Shown: piece by piece, positions 26,346 to 37,083 of the stretch
Layout: each line of letters opens with the position of its first letter
How positions within the stretch are numbered: position 1 is the first letter of the stretch
Assembly: GCA_037481695.1 (NCBI GenBank)
Contig: JBBFLE010000001.1
Span: forward strand, 316,989 to 380,988
Direction of reading: 5' to 3'
Length of the DNA: 64,000 bases
From: a bacterium
Lineage (GTDB): Bacteria; Desulfobacterota; Desulfocorpusculales; Desulfocorpusculum
The notes under the pieces: model-generated
Database searches by the model: none
Told to the model about the DNA's origin: nothing
What the model saw: only the letters and a program-made list of their open reading frames with translations
Position numbers and translations under genes: made by a program

Positions 26346-26753
26346 TTAGGGCCTCAGCCTTACGTTTTCCTGGATAAACTTTACTATGTCACTGGTGAAG
26401 GAACCAGGGCCGAATATGCCTGCTATGCCTGCCTCCTTTAGAGCCGGGATATCTTCCTCTGGTATTATACCGCCTCCCAGCACAAGCACATCCGGCGCAC
26501 CTTTTTCCTTCAGAAGTTCCATTATCCGGGGGAAAAGGTAATCGTGGGCGCCAGAAAGACTGCTCAAACAAAGAACATCCACATCTTCCTGGATCACCGC
26601 ATTGACCACCTGCTCAGGACTTTGCCTAATGCCCGTGTAAATCACCTCCATGCCTGCGTCCCTAAGGGCTCTGGCCAGCACCTTGGCGCCCCGGTCGTGT
26701 CCATCCAGCCCAGGCTTGGCCACAAGAACCCGAATCCTTCTCGAAGCCGTCAT
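26346..26753 (-). CDS. mcmA2: methylmalonyl-CoA mutase, B12-binding subunit
   Basis: 135 aa, the cobalamin-binding half of a split methylmalonyl-CoA mutase. [19 protein letters not shown] contains the DxHxxG loop whose His ligates cobalt, followed by [22 protein letters not shown] and [12 protein letters not shown], the usual binding-fold landmarks. GAGGAGG precedes the ATG. It begins 11 bases after mcmA1; together they form one functional mutase that rearranges (R)-methylmalonyl-CoA to succinyl-CoA. Confidence 0.94.
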   Translation of the reverse strand: MTASRRIRVLVAKPGLDGHDRGAKVLARALRDAGMEVIYTGIRQSPEQVVNAVIQEDVDVLCLSSLSGAHDYLFPRIMELLKEKGAPDVLVLGGGIIPEEDIPALKEAGIAGIFGPGSFTSDIVKFIQENVRLRP

Positions 26754-26764
26754 GGCGAGCCTCC

Positions 26765-28441
26765 TCAGATGCTCACGGATGCCTGATATTCACCAAAAAC
26801 ATCCCTCAACACATCGCAGATCTCCCCCAGAGTTGCCTGGGCCTGAACAGCCTCCAGAATATGGGGCAGGATGTTTTCAGTGCCCCTGGCCGCTCGGTGT
26901 AAGCCCTCCAATGCCCTGTTCACCCTCTGGGAATCCCTCTTCTTGCGAATCAGCTCCAGTCTCTCCACCTGCCTCTGTCTTACTGCCGGGTCCACTCGCA
27001 GGATCCCCTTGAAGGGTGGCTCCTTTGTCTGGAAGCGATTCACCCCCACCACCACACGCTCCCCGCTTTCTATTTCCTTCTGGTAACTGTACGCCGCCTC
27101 CTGGATCTCCTTCTGGATGAACCCCATTTCTATGGCCCTGGGAGAGCCACCCATCTCATCTATCCTTCGGATATAGTCCATGGCTCTCTCTTCTATCTCA
27201 TTGGTGAGGCTCTCCACGTAGAAGGAACCGCCCATGGGGTCAACGGTGTCTGCCACCCCGAACTCATGGGCCAGAAGCTGCTGAGTGCGAAGGGCTATCT
27301 GCACTGCCTCCTCGGTGGGAAGAGCCAGGGCCTCGTCCATGGAGTTGGTATGGAGGGACTGGGTGCCCCCAAGCACTGCTGCCATGGCCTGATAAGCCAC
27401 CCTGACTATGTTGTTCTTGGGTTGTTGAGCCGTGAGGGTGCAACCTGCTGTCTGGGTGTGAAAACGCAGCATCCAGGAGCGGGGGTTCTTGGCCTTGAAC
27501 CTGTCGCGCATGATCCTGGCCCAAAGCCTCCTGGCAGCCCTGAACTTGGCCACTTCCTCGAAGAAATCCAGATGGCAGCAGAAGAAGAAGGCCAGCCGAG
27601 GCCCGAACTGATCCACCTCCAGCCCGGCCCTGAGCCCTGCCTCCACATAAGCTATCCCATTTGCCAGGGTGAAGGCCACCTCCTGCACTGCGGTGCAGCC
27701 CGCCTCTCGCATATGGTACCCGCTTATGCTTATGGTGTTCCAATTGGGTACCTCTTTGGAGCAAAAAGAAAAAATGTCCGTCACGATCCTCATGGAGGGC
27801 TCAGGTGGAAATATGTAGGTGCCCCTGGAGGTGTATTCCTTGAGTATGTCGTTTTGAATGGTTCCGTTTAGCTGTTCCCCCTTCACCCCTTGCTCCTGAG
27901 CCACTGCCATGTACATGGCCAGCAATATGGCAGCAGGGGCGTTTATGGTCATGGAGGTGCTGACCTTGTCCAGTGGAATCCCATCAAAGAGAATTCTCAT
28001 GTCTTGGATGGTATCTATGGCCACCCCCACCTTGCCCACCTCCCCGAAGGCGCTGGGATGGTCCGAGTCGTAGCCTATCTGGGTGGGAAGATCAAAGGCC
28101 ACACTGAGCCCGGTCTGTCCCTGTTCCAGGAGATAGCGGTAACGTCTGTTGGACTCCTCGGCGGTACCGAAACCAGCATACTGCCTCATGGTCCAAAACT
28201 GACCCCTGTACATGGTGGGCTGCACCCCTCGGGTGAAGGGATAGCCTCCTGGAAAGCCCAGGTCTCTCTGGTAATCCAGATCCGCCACCTGGCAAGGCAG
28301 ATAGACCCTCTGGATGGGAATCCCCGAGGTGTTCAAAAAGGCCGGCTTGCGCTCAGGCCTCTTGCTCACCAGGGGTGCTATGGACTCCTCCCATCTCTTG
28401 GCCGCTTCTTTTAATTCCTCCAGAGCCCTTTCATCGAACAT
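26765..28441 (-). CDS. mcmA1: methylmalonyl-CoA mutase, catalytic subunit
   Basis: 558-residue TIM-barrel half of the mutase, lacking the B12 domain, which is encoded next door. Seen: [20 protein letters not shown] and [56 protein letters not shown], then [20 protein letters not shown] and [19 protein letters not shown], all standard for this subunit. ATG 28441 is chosen over GTG 28450 because AGAGG sits nine bases upstream of the ATG. Position between pccB and mcmA2 matches the pathway. Confidence 0.95.
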   Translation of the reverse strand: MFDERALEELKEAAKRWEESIAPLVSKRPERKPAFLNTSGIPIQRVYLPCQVADLDYQRDLGFPGGYPFTRGVQPTMYRGQFWTMRQYAGFGTAEESNRRYRYLLEQGQTGLSVAFDLPTQIGYDSDHPSAFGEVGKVGVAIDTIQDMRILFDGIPLDKVSTSMTINAPAAILLAMYMAVAQEQGVKGEQLNGTIQNDILKEYTSRGTYIFPPEPSMRIVTDIFSFCSKEVPNWNTISISGYHMREAGCTAVQEVAFTLANGIAYVEAGLRAGLEVDQFGPRLAFFFCCHLDFFEEVAKFRAARRLWARIMRDRFKAKNPRSWMLRFHTQTAGCTLTAQQPKNNIVRVAYQAMAAVLGGTQSLHTNSMDEALALPTEEAVQIALRTQQLLAHEFGVADTVDPMGGSFYVESLTNEIEERAMDYIRRIDEMGGSPRAIEMGFIQKEIQEAAYSYQKEIESGERVVVGVNRFQTKEPPFKGILRVDPAVRQRQVERLELIRKKRDSQRVNRALEGLHRAARGTENILPHILEAVQAQATLGEICDVLRDVFGEYQASVSI

Positions 28442-28481
28442 GGCCTGCACCTCTCAGCTAGCCTGCCCCCTGGGGTATGTA

Positions 28482-30032
28482 TCACAGGGGGATATTGGCG
28501 TGTTTCCTCTTGGGCCTTATGTCTTCCTTATCTCTGAGCAGTTCCAGGGCCCTTATGAGCTTCTTTCTGGTTTGGCGGGGCTCGATGATCTCGTCTATGT
28601 ACCCCAATGAGGCCGCCAGGTAAGGGGTGGCTATGGTCTCTCTGTATTGTCTTACCAGTCGTTCCCTTTCTTTTTCAGCATCCGGGGCGTTTTGGATCTC
28701 CCGCCTGAAGATGATGTTAACCGCTCCTTCAGGGCCCATGACAGCTATCTCTGCCGTGGGAAAAGCATAATTTATGTCTCCCCTGAGGTGTTTGCTGGAC
28801 ATGACGTCATAGGCTCCGCCGTAAGCCTTTCGGGTGATCACCGTGACCTTTGGCACCGTTGCCTCAGAATAGGCAAAGATGATCTTGGCCCCATGCTTTA
28901 TGATGCCCCTTTCCTCCTGATCTATGGCTGGCAGAAAACCAGGCACATCCACGAAGGTCACAAGGGGCACGTTGAAACAATCGCAAGTGCGCACAAACCT
29001 GGCGCATTTCAGGGATGCATCCACATCTATACAGCCAGCTAGATACATGGGCTGGTTTGCCACTATCCCCACAGGGTGGCCGTTTAGCCTTGCGAATCCC
29101 ACCACCATGTTGCGAGCGTATTGCTCATGCACTTCGAAGAAGTAACCCTGGTCCACCACCGCCCGGATCACGGCTTTGATGTCGTAAGGCTTCCTGGGGT
29201 TGGCAGGTATCATGCTCTGGAGGGCCTCTTCCTCCCGATCAGGGTCATCCTGCGGGGTTATGGAAGGGGGGCGCTCTCTGTAGTTCTGAGGCAGAAAATT
29301 CAAGAGCTCCCTTATGCGCCTCAGGCAGGATTCATCATCAGGATCCACAAAATGAGCCACACCGCTTCTCTGAGTGTGTACCTTGGCTCCTCCCAGTTCC
29401 TCGCTGGTGACCTCCCTGTGGGTCACTGCCTTCAGCACCTCGGGCCCTGTGATGTGCAAGTAACTGGTCTTGTCCACCATGAGGATGAAGTCCGTCAGAG
29501 CAGGGGAATACACCGCCCCTCCGGCACAAGGACCCATTATTGCCGAGATCTGAGGGATCACCCCCGAACAAAGAACATTTCTCAAAAATATGTCCCCGTA
29601 GCTGGCCAGGCTCACCACGCCCTCCTGGATCCTAGCCCCACCAGAATCATTTAGACCTATGACCGGACAGCCGGATTTCACGGCCAGGTCCATGATCTTG
29701 CACACCTTCTCTCCGAAGGGTCCGCTTAAGGAGCCGCCAAACACGGTGAAGTCCTGGGAGAAGACGAATACCGGCCTTCCATTTATACGCCCATAACCTG
29801 TTACGACCCCGTCACCCAGGATCTTTTTCTTCTCCATGCCGAATTCATGGCAGCGATGCACCACAAACTTGTCAAATTCCTCAAAAGTACCCGGATCCAG
29901 CAGTTTGTAGACCCTTTCCCTGGCCGTGAGCTTGCCTTTGGCATGCTGGGCCTCTATGCGTTCCACCCCTCCACCCAGCTCCGCCTCTTCATTCATGGCC
30001 TTGAGCTTCTTGTAATGCTCTTCCAGCTCCAT
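28482..30032 (-). CDS. pccB: propionyl-CoA carboxylase beta / methylmalonyl-CoA decarboxylase alpha carboxyltransferase
   Basis: 516-residue biotin-dependent carboxyltransferase. The N-terminal crotonase-type domain has [54 protein letters not shown] and [16 protein letters not shown]; the C-terminal domain has [19 protein letters not shown] and [17 protein letters not shown]. It exchanges CO2 between biotin and propionyl-CoA/methylmalonyl-CoA. No biotin carboxylase, biotin carrier or sodium-pump subunit is encoded in the operon, so partners must lie elsewhere; it could act as carboxylase, decarboxylase or transcarboxylase. GGGAGG precedes the ATG. Confidence 0.93.
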   Translation of the reverse strand: MELEEHYKKLKAMNEEAELGGGVERIEAQHAKGKLTARERVYKLLDPGTFEEFDKFVVHRCHEFGMEKKKILGDGVVTGYGRINGRPVFVFSQDFTVFGGSLSGPFGEKVCKIMDLAVKSGCPVIGLNDSGGARIQEGVVSLASYGDIFLRNVLCSGVIPQISAIMGPCAGGAVYSPALTDFILMVDKTSYLHITGPEVLKAVTHREVTSEELGGAKVHTQRSGVAHFVDPDDESCLRRIRELLNFLPQNYRERPPSITPQDDPDREEEALQSMIPANPRKPYDIKAVIRAVVDQGYFFEVHEQYARNMVVGFARLNGHPVGIVANQPMYLAGCIDVDASLKCARFVRTCDCFNVPLVTFVDVPGFLPAIDQEERGIIKHGAKIIFAYSEATVPKVTVITRKAYGGAYDVMSSKHLRGDINYAFPTAEIAVMGPEGAVNIIFRREIQNAPDAEKERERLVRQYRETIATPYLAASLGYIDEIIEPRQTRKKLIRALELLRDKEDIRPKRKHANIPL

Positions 30033-30053
30033 TTCTTACCTCCCTTGGGGCCC

Positions 30054-30923
30054 TCAGCTCAATGCAGCCTGCACCAGCTCGGCCACCTTGTCGGGGGTCC
30101 TGGCCACCGGTATTCCAGCTCTCTCCAGAGCCCGCATCTTCTCCAGCGCAGTGCCCCTTCCTCCCGAGATTATTGCTCCTGCATGTCCCATGCGCTTGCC
30201 AGCCGGAGCGCTCTGACCGGCTATGAAGGCTGTCACGGGCTTTGGAAAACCCTGCATCACCAACTGAGCTGCCTCCTGCTCGGCCGTGCCACCTATCTCG
30301 CCTATGAGCACCACCAGTTGGGTCTGGGGATCTCTGGCAAAAATATCCAGGATTTCCACAAAAGAGCTTCCCACTATGGGATCTCCTCCTATGCCTACAC
30401 AGGTGGACTGACCAAGACCCTTCTGGGTCAAGTGATCCACGATTTCATAGGTCAGGGTGCCGCTTCTGGAGATGACCCCTATGTTGCCTTCCCGGAAGAT
30501 GGCCCCAGGCATTATCCCCACCTTGGCCTTGCCCGGTGAAATCACTCCAGGACAGTTGGGCCCTATGACTCTGCTGGCCGAGCCTTTCAAGGCGGCCTTA
30601 ACCTGAAGCATGTCCCTGGCTGGTATCCCCTCTGTGATGCAGATTATCAGATCAACCCCAGCCTCAATGGCTTCCAGCATGGAATCCGCTGCAAAAGGGG
30701 CCGGCACAAATATCAAAGAGGTGTTGGCTCTGGTCTCTTTCACTGCCCTGGCCACCGTGTCAAACACCGGAACCCCTTCCCAGAGGGAGCCTCCCTTCCC
30801 AGGGGTGACCCCTGCCACCACCTTGGTGCCGTACTGGATACACTGCCTGGCATGGAAACTGCCCTCCTTTCCAGTTATCCCATGCACCACAACCCGGGTA
30901 CTCTCATCCACCAGAACAGCCAT
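30054..30923 (-). CDS. sucD: succinyl-CoA synthetase alpha subunit
   Basis: 289 aa ligase subunit carrying the phosphorylated His. [61 protein letters not shown], and [17 protein letters not shown] near the end are family marks; the [12 protein letters not shown] segment holds the active-site His. ATG 30923 overlaps the sucC stop (TGATG), supporting a one-to-one complex. It makes ATP or GTP at the succinyl-CoA step when the pathway runs in the propionate-oxidising direction. Confidence 0.95.
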   Translation of the reverse strand: MAVLVDESTRVVVHGITGKEGSFHARQCIQYGTKVVAGVTPGKGGSLWEGVPVFDTVARAVKETRANTSLIFVPAPFAADSMLEAIEAGVDLIICITEGIPARDMLQVKAALKGSASRVIGPNCPGVISPGKAKVGIMPGAIFREGNIGVISRSGTLTYEIVDHLTQKGLGQSTCVGIGGDPIVGSSFVEILDIFARDPQTQLVVLIGEIGGTAEQEAAQLVMQGFPKPVTAFIAGQSAPAGKRMGHAGAIISGGRGTALEKMRALERAGIPVARTPDKVAELVQAALS

Positions 30924-32086
30924 CAATCCCTCCCCAAGTCAGCCGCAATCCTTGCTGCTTCTCTCATGGACTCGGCCACCCGCATACTCAGCCCGCTTTT
31001 CTGCAATATTTCCTTTCCCTCCGAGGCATGGGTGCCTGCCAAGCGAACCACCAATGGAACACCAATTTGCATCTTGGAAGCGGCCGAGACGATCCCCCTT
31101 GCTATTACGTCCCCCCGAACTATGCCCCCAAAGATGTTTACCAGAACCACCTTCACCCTGGGTTCCAGCATCAGGATCCTGAAGGCTTCGGCCACTGCAT
31201 TCTCGTTGACCCCGCCTCCCACGTCCAAAAAATTTGCGGGTTTAGCCCCCATCTCCTGGATGAAATCCATGGTGGCCATGGCCAGTCCGGCTCCATTTAC
31301 CATGCATCCGATGGTTCCGTCCATCTTGACGTAGTTGAGCCCATAACGGGCTGCCTCCAGTTCCAGGGGATCCTCCTCTTCAGGGTCTCTTAGATCAGCC
31401 CAGGCAGGATGCCTGAAGGCTGCGTTGTCATCCAGGTTTATCTTGGCATCCAGAGCCAGAACATCCCCTGAGCCTGTTATAACCAGAGGGTTTATCTCCG
31501 CCAGGGTGCAATCCTCCTGGTAAAAGACCCTGCACAGCTTCTGTAAGGTCTCCTGCAGCTTGGTCCTGGTTTCTGCCCTTACTCCCAGCTCAAAACAAAC
31601 CCGTCTGGCCCTGTAAGCAGGGAGTTCTCCCCAGGGTTCCAGATGCTCTCTGAAAATGGCCTCGGGGTGCTCCAAGGCAAGGGCTTCTATTTCCATACCC
31701 CCTGACCTACTGGCCATGAGCACCGCCTGCCCTTTAGATCTGTCCAAGATGACTCCTGCATAAAGCTCAGTTTCGATGTCCACCTGTTCTTCCACAAGGA
31801 GCCTGCGCACCAGCTTGCCTGTGGGGCCTGTCTGAGGAGTCACCAGCCTCTTACCCAGGAGGGAGGAAGCCTGCTGTTCTACTTGCTCCAAGCCTTCTGC
31901 CTTCAAGATGCCCCCGGACTTACCCCTTCCTCCAGCATGTATCTGGGCCTTTATGACCCAGGCCTTTCCTCCCAAATCCATGGCAGCTTCGGTGGCTTCC
32001 TGACAGCTGATGACCATCTTGCCCCTGGGGGTTCTTATGCCGTAATTCCTCAAGATCTCCTTGGCCTGATATTCGTGGATATTCAT
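30923..32086 (-). CDS. sucC: succinyl-CoA synthetase beta subunit
   Basis: 387 aa with an ATP-grasp fold. [17 protein letters not shown] is the classic start, [14 protein letters not shown] binds nucleotide, [20 protein letters not shown] and [18 protein letters not shown] follow, and [19 protein letters not shown] and [18 protein letters not shown] complete the CoA-side domain. The true start is ATG 32086 with GGGGGGAG nine bases upstream, although the frame is open for another 49 codons. It lies 38 bases after sdhB and overlaps sucD by one base. Confidence 0.95.
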   Translation of the reverse strand: MNIHEYQAKEILRNYGIRTPRGKMVISCQEATEAAMDLGGKAWVIKAQIHAGGRGKSGGILKAEGLEQVEQQASSLLGKRLVTPQTGPTGKLVRRLLVEEQVDIETELYAGVILDRSKGQAVLMASRSGGMEIEALALEHPEAIFREHLEPWGELPAYRARRVCFELGVRAETRTKLQETLQKLCRVFYQEDCTLAEINPLVITGSGDVLALDAKINLDDNAAFRHPAWADLRDPEEEDPLELEAARYGLNYVKMDGTIGCMVNGAGLAMATMDFIQEMGAKPANFLDVGGGVNENAVAEAFRILMLEPRVKVVLVNIFGGIVRGDVIARGIVSAASKMQIGVPLVVRLAGTHASEGKEILQKSGLSMRVAESMREAARIAADLGRD

Positions 32087-32124
32087 GGATGCTAAGCTCC
32101 CCCCTTTGGACAGGCTTCCAGGAT

Positions 32125-32823
32125 TTAGAACTTCTCCCTTATGACCTTCTGTTTCAGCTTCCCTATGGCCCAAGTGGGGTTCAGGCCCTTGGGACAGGCC
32201 TCTGCACAGTTGAATATGGTGTGACATCTCCAAAGCCCATGCTTGTTGTCCAATATCACAAGCCTCTCCTGGGTGCCCTCGTCCCTGGAATCAAATACAA
32301 ACCTGTACGCCTTAAGAAGTGCTGCGGGGCCCAGGAAATCCTTGTCCGCCCAGTAGGAAGGACAAGAGGAAGTACAGCAGCCGCAAAGGATGCATTCATA
32401 GGAACCATCCAAGAGCTTCCTCTGTTCAGGGCTTTGAAGCCGCTCCTTGTCCGTGGGAGGAGTGCCTGCAATGAAATACGGCTTCACGGCCTTCAACCTC
32501 TCGTAAAAAGGCTCCATGTCCACTATTAGGTCTTTGATGATGGGGAAAGACCTCAGGGGCTCCACCCAAATCACTCCCTTGAGGGTCTCCACCTGCGACT
32601 CGCAGGCCAAATTGTTCTTGCCGTTTATGGTCATGGCGCAGGAACCGCATATGCCGTGTCTGCAGGAGCGCCTGTAAGAGAGGGTACCGTCTTGGCGCCA
32701 CTTGATCTCATTGAGGGCGTCCAGAACCGTGGAGCCCTTGGGGCATTCCACTTGATATTCCCTGTAGCTAGGCTCCTGGTCCTTCTCGGGGTCGAATCTG
32801 AAGATCCTGAATGTTCTAATCAT
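32125..32823 (-). CDS. sdhB: succinate dehydrogenase/fumarate reductase iron-sulfur subunit
   Basis: 232 aa from ATG 32823 (GGAGG six bases upstream). The plant-type ferredoxin domain binds [2Fe-2S] through SCRHGICGSCAMTI and a later Cys; the C-terminal domain has CILCGCCTSSCPSYW and CHTIFNCAEACPKGLNP for the [4Fe-4S] and [3Fe-4S] clusters. It relays electrons from SdhA to quinone at SdhCD. The alpha-helical loop CGCCTSSCP is standard. Part of a complete sdhCDAB block. Confidence 0.95.
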   Translation of the reverse strand: MIRTFRIFRFDPEKDQEPSYREYQVECPKGSTVLDALNEIKWRQDGTLSYRRSCRHGICGSCAMTINGKNNLACESQVETLKGVIWVEPLRSFPIIKDLIVDMEPFYERLKAVKPYFIAGTPPTDKERLQSPEQRKLLDGSYECILCGCCTSSCPSYWADKDFLGPAALLKAYRFVFDSRDEGTQERLVILDNKHGLWRCHTIFNCAEACPKGLNPTWAIGKLKQKVIREKF

Positions 32824-32878
32824 CTCAGTCCTCCGGGTGGGCAAGGACCCATCAGATCCTGCCTGCACGAGGTTAGAA

Positions 32879-34621
32879 TCAATATTTCCTCTCCTCTGGC
32901 TGGAACCTGGTGATCACCACAGGCTTGAAATCCAGCCTTATGGAATCCCCTTCTTTCCAGGCCAGGGTGTGCTTGAGCCAGTTTTGGTCGTCTCTCTTGG
33001 GATAATCCTTCCGAAAGTGTGCCCCACGGCTCTCCTTACGCGCTATGGCCCCAACAACTATGGGTTCCACAAAGTCCAGCATGCTGCCCAGCTCAATGGC
33101 TTCCATCAGCTCGGTGTTAAACACACGGCCCCGGTCCTGCAGGCCTATCTTCTTGTAGCGCTCCTGGAGTTCCTTTATTTTTGCCAGACACTCCTTCATG
33201 GTTTCTTCCCGTCTGAAGATGCCCATCTTTTCGGTCATGGTACTTTGAAGAATCTCTCGGATCTGTGCTGCGGACTCGCTTCCCTTGCTCTCCAGGAGGC
33301 CCTCAACCCTTTCTATGGACTGATCTGCAGCATCCTGGGGAAGATCAGGCAGGCAGGGATCCTCCCTGAGGTACTTGAGCATGGAGATGCCGGCCCGTCT
33401 TCCGAACACGCAGCATTCCAGTGTGGAGTTGGTGCCCAGCCGATTGGCCCCATGGGTGGAAACACATGCGCACTCCCCTGCTGCAAAGAGGCCTTCCACG
33501 ATATCGCCTGCGCTGTTCTTGAGCACTTGAGTCTGCGTGTTTGTGGGGATTCCACCCATGGAATAATGGGCCGTGGGAAGAATGGGAATGGGCTCCTTCA
33601 GGCAGTCCACTCCCGTGAACTTCAGAGCCAGCTCGTGGATCTGGGGGAGGGCCTCCATTATCTTGGCCTCACCCAGGTGGCGCACATCCAGGTGCACGAA
33701 GTTCTTGCCCCCGATGCCTCTGCCCTCGTCTATCTCCGTTTGAATGGACCTGGAGACCACGTCCCTTGGCGCCAGCTCCATCTTTTGCGGAGCATAACGC
33801 TCCATGAACCTCTCTGCTTTGTCGTTGAGAAGATAGCCCCCTTCTCCCCTGGCCCCTTCTGTCACCAGTATTCCCGATGGGTAAAGACCGGTGGGATGGA
33901 ACTGGACGAATTCCATGTCCTCCAGGGGAAGCCCGGACCTAAGCACCAAGCTCAAGCCATCACCGGTATTTGCGTGGGAATTGGAGGTCACCTTCCAGGC
34001 CCTGGCATAGCCTCCTGTGGCCAGAAGCACTGCCTTGGCATGGAAGACATGCATCCCTCCTCGCCTCAGGTCCCAGGCAACTATCCCTCGACAGGCTCCG
34101 TTTTCCGCGAAGATGAGTTGCAGGGTAAAGAACTCACTGTAAAATCGCACATCCTGCTTTACGCAGGTCTCGTACAGGGTATGAAGCTGCACATGCCCGG
34201 TGCGATCCGCCGCATGGCAAGCCCTTTTCTGGGGTCCCTTGCCAAAGTCGCTGAAATGCCCTCCAAAGGGCCTCTGGGAGATCTTTCCCTCGGGGGTGCG
34301 AGAGAAGGGAACCCCAAGATGTTCGCATTCATAAATCACAAGGGGTGCCTCCCTGCAAACGATCTCCTGGGCATCCTGATCCCCCAGGTAGTCGCTACCC
34401 CGCACCGTGTCGTACATGTGCCATTCCCATCTGTCTTCCATCATGTTTCCCAAGGAGGCTGCACAGCCTCCCTGGGCTGCTCCGGAATGGGAGCGGATGG
34501 GATACACCTTGCTCACCACAGCCGTGTCAAACTCCCGGCTGGTGTAAAGGCCTGCAAAAAGCCCGGCCAGCCCAGCACCCACTATCACAACATCATGACG
34601 ATGGAATTCCATCTGTCCCAT
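32879..34621 (-). CDS. sdhA: succinate dehydrogenase/fumarate reductase flavoprotein subunit
   Basis: 580 aa. [19 protein letters not shown] binds [12 protein letters not shown] contains the His that carries covalent [48 protein letters not shown] and [14 protein letters not shown] are the substrate-site elements. The ending [19 protein letters not shown] is typical. Start taken at ATG 34621 just after a GGGGGG run; ATG 34612 is an alternative. In propionate oxidation this oxidises succinate to fumarate, an uphill electron transfer at low redox potential. Confidence 0.95.
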   Translation of the reverse strand: MGQMEFHRHDVVIVGAGLAGLFAGLYTSREFDTAVVSKVYPIRSHSGAAQGGCAASLGNMMEDRWEWHMYDTVRGSDYLGDQDAQEIVCREAPLVIYECEHLGVPFSRTPEGKISQRPFGGHFSDFGKGPQKRACHAADRTGHVQLHTLYETCVKQDVRFYSEFFTLQLIFAENGACRGIVAWDLRRGGMHVFHAKAVLLATGGYARAWKVTSNSHANTGDGLSLVLRSGLPLEDMEFVQFHPTGLYPSGILVTEGARGEGGYLLNDKAERFMERYAPQKMELAPRDVVSRSIQTEIDEGRGIGGKNFVHLDVRHLGEAKIMEALPQIHELALKFTGVDCLKEPIPILPTAHYSMGGIPTNTQTQVLKNSAGDIVEGLFAAGECACVSTHGANRLGTNSTLECCVFGRRAGISMLKYLREDPCLPDLPQDAADQSIERVEGLLESKGSESAAQIREILQSTMTEKMGIFRREETMKECLAKIKELQERYKKIGLQDRGRVFNTELMEAIELGSMLDFVEPIVVGAIARKESRGAHFRKDYPKRDDQNWLKHTLAWKEGDSIRLDFKPVVITRFQPEERKY

Positions 34622-34691
34622 ATCCCCCCCTTCTTGTTTCAAGAGGCAAAGGGCCCTGCATGCTCACATCAGGATTTTCCTGAGCTTTGGC

Positions 34692-35057
34692 TTAGGCCTT
34701 CACCCCAAAAGGAATTATGGTTAGTCCCCCGAGACTGGCCATGAGAAGCCCCAGCATGAGAAGAGCTCCCAGGATGGCCGCCCGCCAGCCTCCCCTGTGC
34801 ACATAGTCCTGGGTTATCATCCAGATGCCGTTTAGTCCGTGATATATGCACAGAAGGAGAAAGAAAATGTAAAAGAGCTTCCAGAGGGGATAAGCCATCC
34901 TGCTGGCCACCCACTCGTAGCTCAACCCACCCTGGGGGACCGTGTAGTGCGCGATGAACGTATGGACTGCTATGAGTACCACCAGACATATTCCAGTCAC
35001 CCTTTGCAGGAACCAGTGGATGGCACCCCCGCTCTGGATTCCCTGATCAGCCCTCAT
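34692..35057 (-). CDS. sdhD: succinate dehydrogenase membrane anchor subunit D
   Basis: 121 aa, three membrane helices (about 13-35, 57-78, 93-115). LQRVTGICLVVLIAVHTFIAH (partly) and CIYHGLNGIWMITQDY carry His residues placed like the haem ligands of the anchor subunits, and the HGLNG motif recurs in the neighbouring sdhC. It is 13 bases after sdhC and 70 bases before sdhA. The pair binds quinone and haem b in related complexes; the number of haems here cannot be fixed from sequence. Confidence 0.85.
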   Translation of the reverse strand: MRADQGIQSGGAIHWFLQRVTGICLVVLIAVHTFIAHYTVPQGGLSYEWVASRMAYPLWKLFYIFFLLLCIYHGLNGIWMITQDYVHRGGWRAAILGALLMLGLLMASLGGLTIIPFGVKA

Positions 35058-35070
35058 GAGCTTACCTCCA

Positions 35071-35424
35071 TCACAAATGGGAGATTATGGGAATTGCTGC
35101 TGCCACGAATATGGCAGCTCCAACCCCCATAGCCGCCCAGAAGAGTTTCTTTTGGACAAAGACCCCACCTGAAACAAAATCCACCAGACAGATACGAATA
35201 CCGTTTAAACCATGGAAGAGCAGACAGCCTATGAGACCCAACTCCAGGAGCTTGTTAAGAGGCTGATCGGCAAGCCTCACAAACAAAAATCCCTCGAAAG
35301 CCTCCTTGCCCAGTCCCAGGTGGCTAAGAACAAAAAGGTGCACCAAAAGAAAGATCACTATGAGCACCCCAGAGATGCGCATAAGGAGCCAAGCCACAAA
35401 TCCCAAGTCCCAACGATAGCGCAT
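35071..35424 (-). CDS. sdhC: succinate dehydrogenase cytochrome b subunit C
   Basis: 117 aa from ATG 35424, preceded by a GGGAGGGTTGGGGG purine stretch; the frame continues 46 codons upstream without a start site of comparable strength. Three helices: WDLGFVAWLLMRISGVLIVIF, a middle one with LIGCLLFHGLNGIRICLV, and a C-terminal AAMGVGAAIFVAAAIPI. His in VHLFVLSHL and FHGLNG are the likely haem ligands. It is 188 bases after fumB, the widest gap in the front half of the operon. Confidence 0.85.
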   Translation of the reverse strand: MRYRWDLGFVAWLLMRISGVLIVIFLLVHLFVLSHLGLGKEAFEGFLFVRLADQPLNKLLELGLIGCLLFHGLNGIRICLVDFVSGGVFVQKKLFWAAMGVGAAIFVAAAIPIISHL

Positions 35425-35612
35425 TCCCCCAACCCTCCTTCCCTGCTTATTGTCCCGGCCTTTCCCCAACCCTTTCCAAGGCCTTTGAATCTGCCCAGCA
35501 TGGAAAACCCAAGACCCTAGGGCTTCCTGACATGCCCAGGGCTGACTTAAAAAAACAACCACTCGGCAATGACTTTCTTTGCCTGACTAGCTGGCAAGGG
35601 CCAAGAGCCTTC

Positions 35613-36167
35613 TCATCTGGCGTATCTGCGCACCCCTTCCTCGTAAAGATCCTGCCCCAGCACGTCGTTTACCACCATCACCGGAAGGTCTTTGACCACT
35701 AGTCTGCGTATGGCCTCAGGCCCCAGATCCTCATAGGCCACCACTTGAGCCTCCAGCACGGAACGGGCCAACAAGGCTCCTGCTCCTCCTGTGGCACCAA
35801 AGTAAACGGCCTTGTAACGCACCATGGCCTGGATGACCTCCTGGGCCCTTTTCCCTTTACCGATCATGCCCTTGAGGCCCAGTTCCATGAGTTTGGGGGC
35901 ATAGGCATCCATGCGGTAGCTGGTAGTAGGCCCGGCCGAACCTATGGGACGGCCAGGCTTGGCAGGGCTCGGGCCCACGTAATAGATCACCTGCCCTCTT
36001 ATGTCTATGGGCAGTGGCTGTCGGGCTTGAATCAGATCCATGAGACGCTTATGGGCTGCATCCCTGGCCGTGTACACAACCCCGTTTAGGAAAACCTTCT
36101 GGCCTATGCGAAGCTTTTCCACATCCTCGTCTCTAAGGGGTGTTGTGAGTTTTATGACATCGCTCAT
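35613..36167 (-). CDS. fumB: fumarate hydratase class I, beta subunit
   Basis: 184 aa swivel-domain subunit. IGQKVFLNGVVYTARDAAHKRL, GQVIYYVGPSPAKPGRPIGSAGPTTSYRMD, GMIGKGKR and AVYFGATGGAGALLARS are all conserved in the two-subunit iron-sulfur fumarases and tartrate dehydratases. ATG 36167 has GGAG seven to eight bases upstream and lies 65 bases from the end of fumA. The product is malate; given sdh and suc genes downstream, fumarase rather than tartrate dehydratase is the better call. Confidence 0.92.
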   Translation of the reverse strand: MSDVIKLTTPLRDEDVEKLRIGQKVFLNGVVYTARDAAHKRLMDLIQARQPLPIDIRGQVIYYVGPSPAKPGRPIGSAGPTTSYRMDAYAPKLMELGLKGMIGKGKRAQEVIQAMVRYKAVYFGATGGAGALLARSVLEAQVVAYEDLGPEAIRRLVVKDLPVMVVNDVLGQDLYEEGVRRYAR

Positions 36168-36232
36168 GGTGGCTCTCCCCTGCAATGGACCGCCCCGGGA
36201 ACCCACATGGGGTTCGCCGGGCAACGGGTTTC

Positions 36233-37072
36233 TCAGATGACCGCCTCCTTGTGGCGTGAGGCATGGCACTGGAGGTTCACCGCCAAAGGCAGGCTGGCTA
36301 TGTGGCATGGGGTCATCTCTATGAACACTCCCAAGGCCGTGGTTCTGCCTCCATATCCCTGGGGTCCGATGCCCAGGTCATTTATCCTACGGAGCAACTC
36401 CTCTTCCATCTCGTTCAACTCGGGATCTGGGTTGGAAGACCCAAGAGGCCTCAGCAACGCCTTCTTGGCCAAAATGGCGGCCTTTTCAAAGGTGCCCCCT
36501 ATGCCCACACCCACTATGACCGGAGGACAAGGATTGGAACTGGACTCCCTGACCCTCTCCACCACATAATCCATGATTCCCTTCTTGCCCACAGATGGAG
36601 TAAGCATGACAACGCGGCTCATGTTCTCGCTGCCTCCTCCCTTGGGCACGGCCAGTATCCTGAGACTGTCCCCTGGTACCAGATCCAGGTGAATGATGGC
36701 CGGAGTGTTGTCACCGGTGTTTACCCTGGTAAAGGGATGACAGGCCGACTTGCGAAGATAGCCTTCTTTGTATCCCCTTCTCACCCCTTCCTGAATGGCA
36801 TCGTAAAGATATCCTCCTGTCAGGTGCACATCCTGGCCCAATTCCACAAAGACCACAGCCAGGCCCGTATCCTGGCACATGGGAACCTGCTCCTGCTTGG
36901 CTATCCTGGCATTCTCCAAAAGCTCCCCCAGCACTTCCTGTGCTGTGGGAGATTCCTCTTGTTCCCTGGCCTTTTCGAGGGCCTCCAGCACGTCTTTTCC
37001 CAGATCGGTGTTAGCCTCCATAAACAAACGGCTCACCACTTCCGTGACCTTCTGCACGCTTATCTGCCTCAT
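36233..37072 (-). CDS. fumA: fumarate hydratase class I, alpha subunit
   Basis: 279 aa catalytic subunit binding an oxygen-sensitive [4Fe-4S] cluster. The cluster cysteines are in VPMCQDTGLAVVF, SSNPCPPVIVGVGIGGTFE and NLQCHASRH at the C-terminus. SACHPFTRVNTGDNTPA and GPQGYGGRTTALGVFIE are further marks. AGGAGG stands eight to nine bases ahead of the ATG, and the gene begins 11 bases after tetR, so regulator and enzyme genes share a message. Confidence 0.95.
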   Translation of the reverse strand: MRQISVQKVTEVVSRLFMEANTDLGKDVLEALEKAREQEESPTAQEVLGELLENARIAKQEQVPMCQDTGLAVVFVELGQDVHLTGGYLYDAIQEGVRRGYKEGYLRKSACHPFTRVNTGDNTPAIIHLDLVPGDSLRILAVPKGGGSENMSRVVMLTPSVGKKGIMDYVVERVRESSSNPCPPVIVGVGIGGTFEKAAILAKKALLRPLGSSNPDPELNEMEEELLRRINDLGIGPQGYGGRTTALGVFIEMTPCHIASLPLAVNLQCHASRHKEAVI

Positions 37073-37083
37073 CCAAGCGCCTC

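Noticed and set aside
32837-34744. Very long plus-strand ORF (635 codons)
   Set aside because: It is the exact antisense of sdhA and part of sdhD; the minus-strand product has complete family motifs, the plus-strand one has none.
35425-35612. Upstream extension of sdhC and an internal promoter in the fumB-sdhC gap
   Set aside because: The 46 extra codons are not sdhC-like and no -35/-10 pair near consensus was found.
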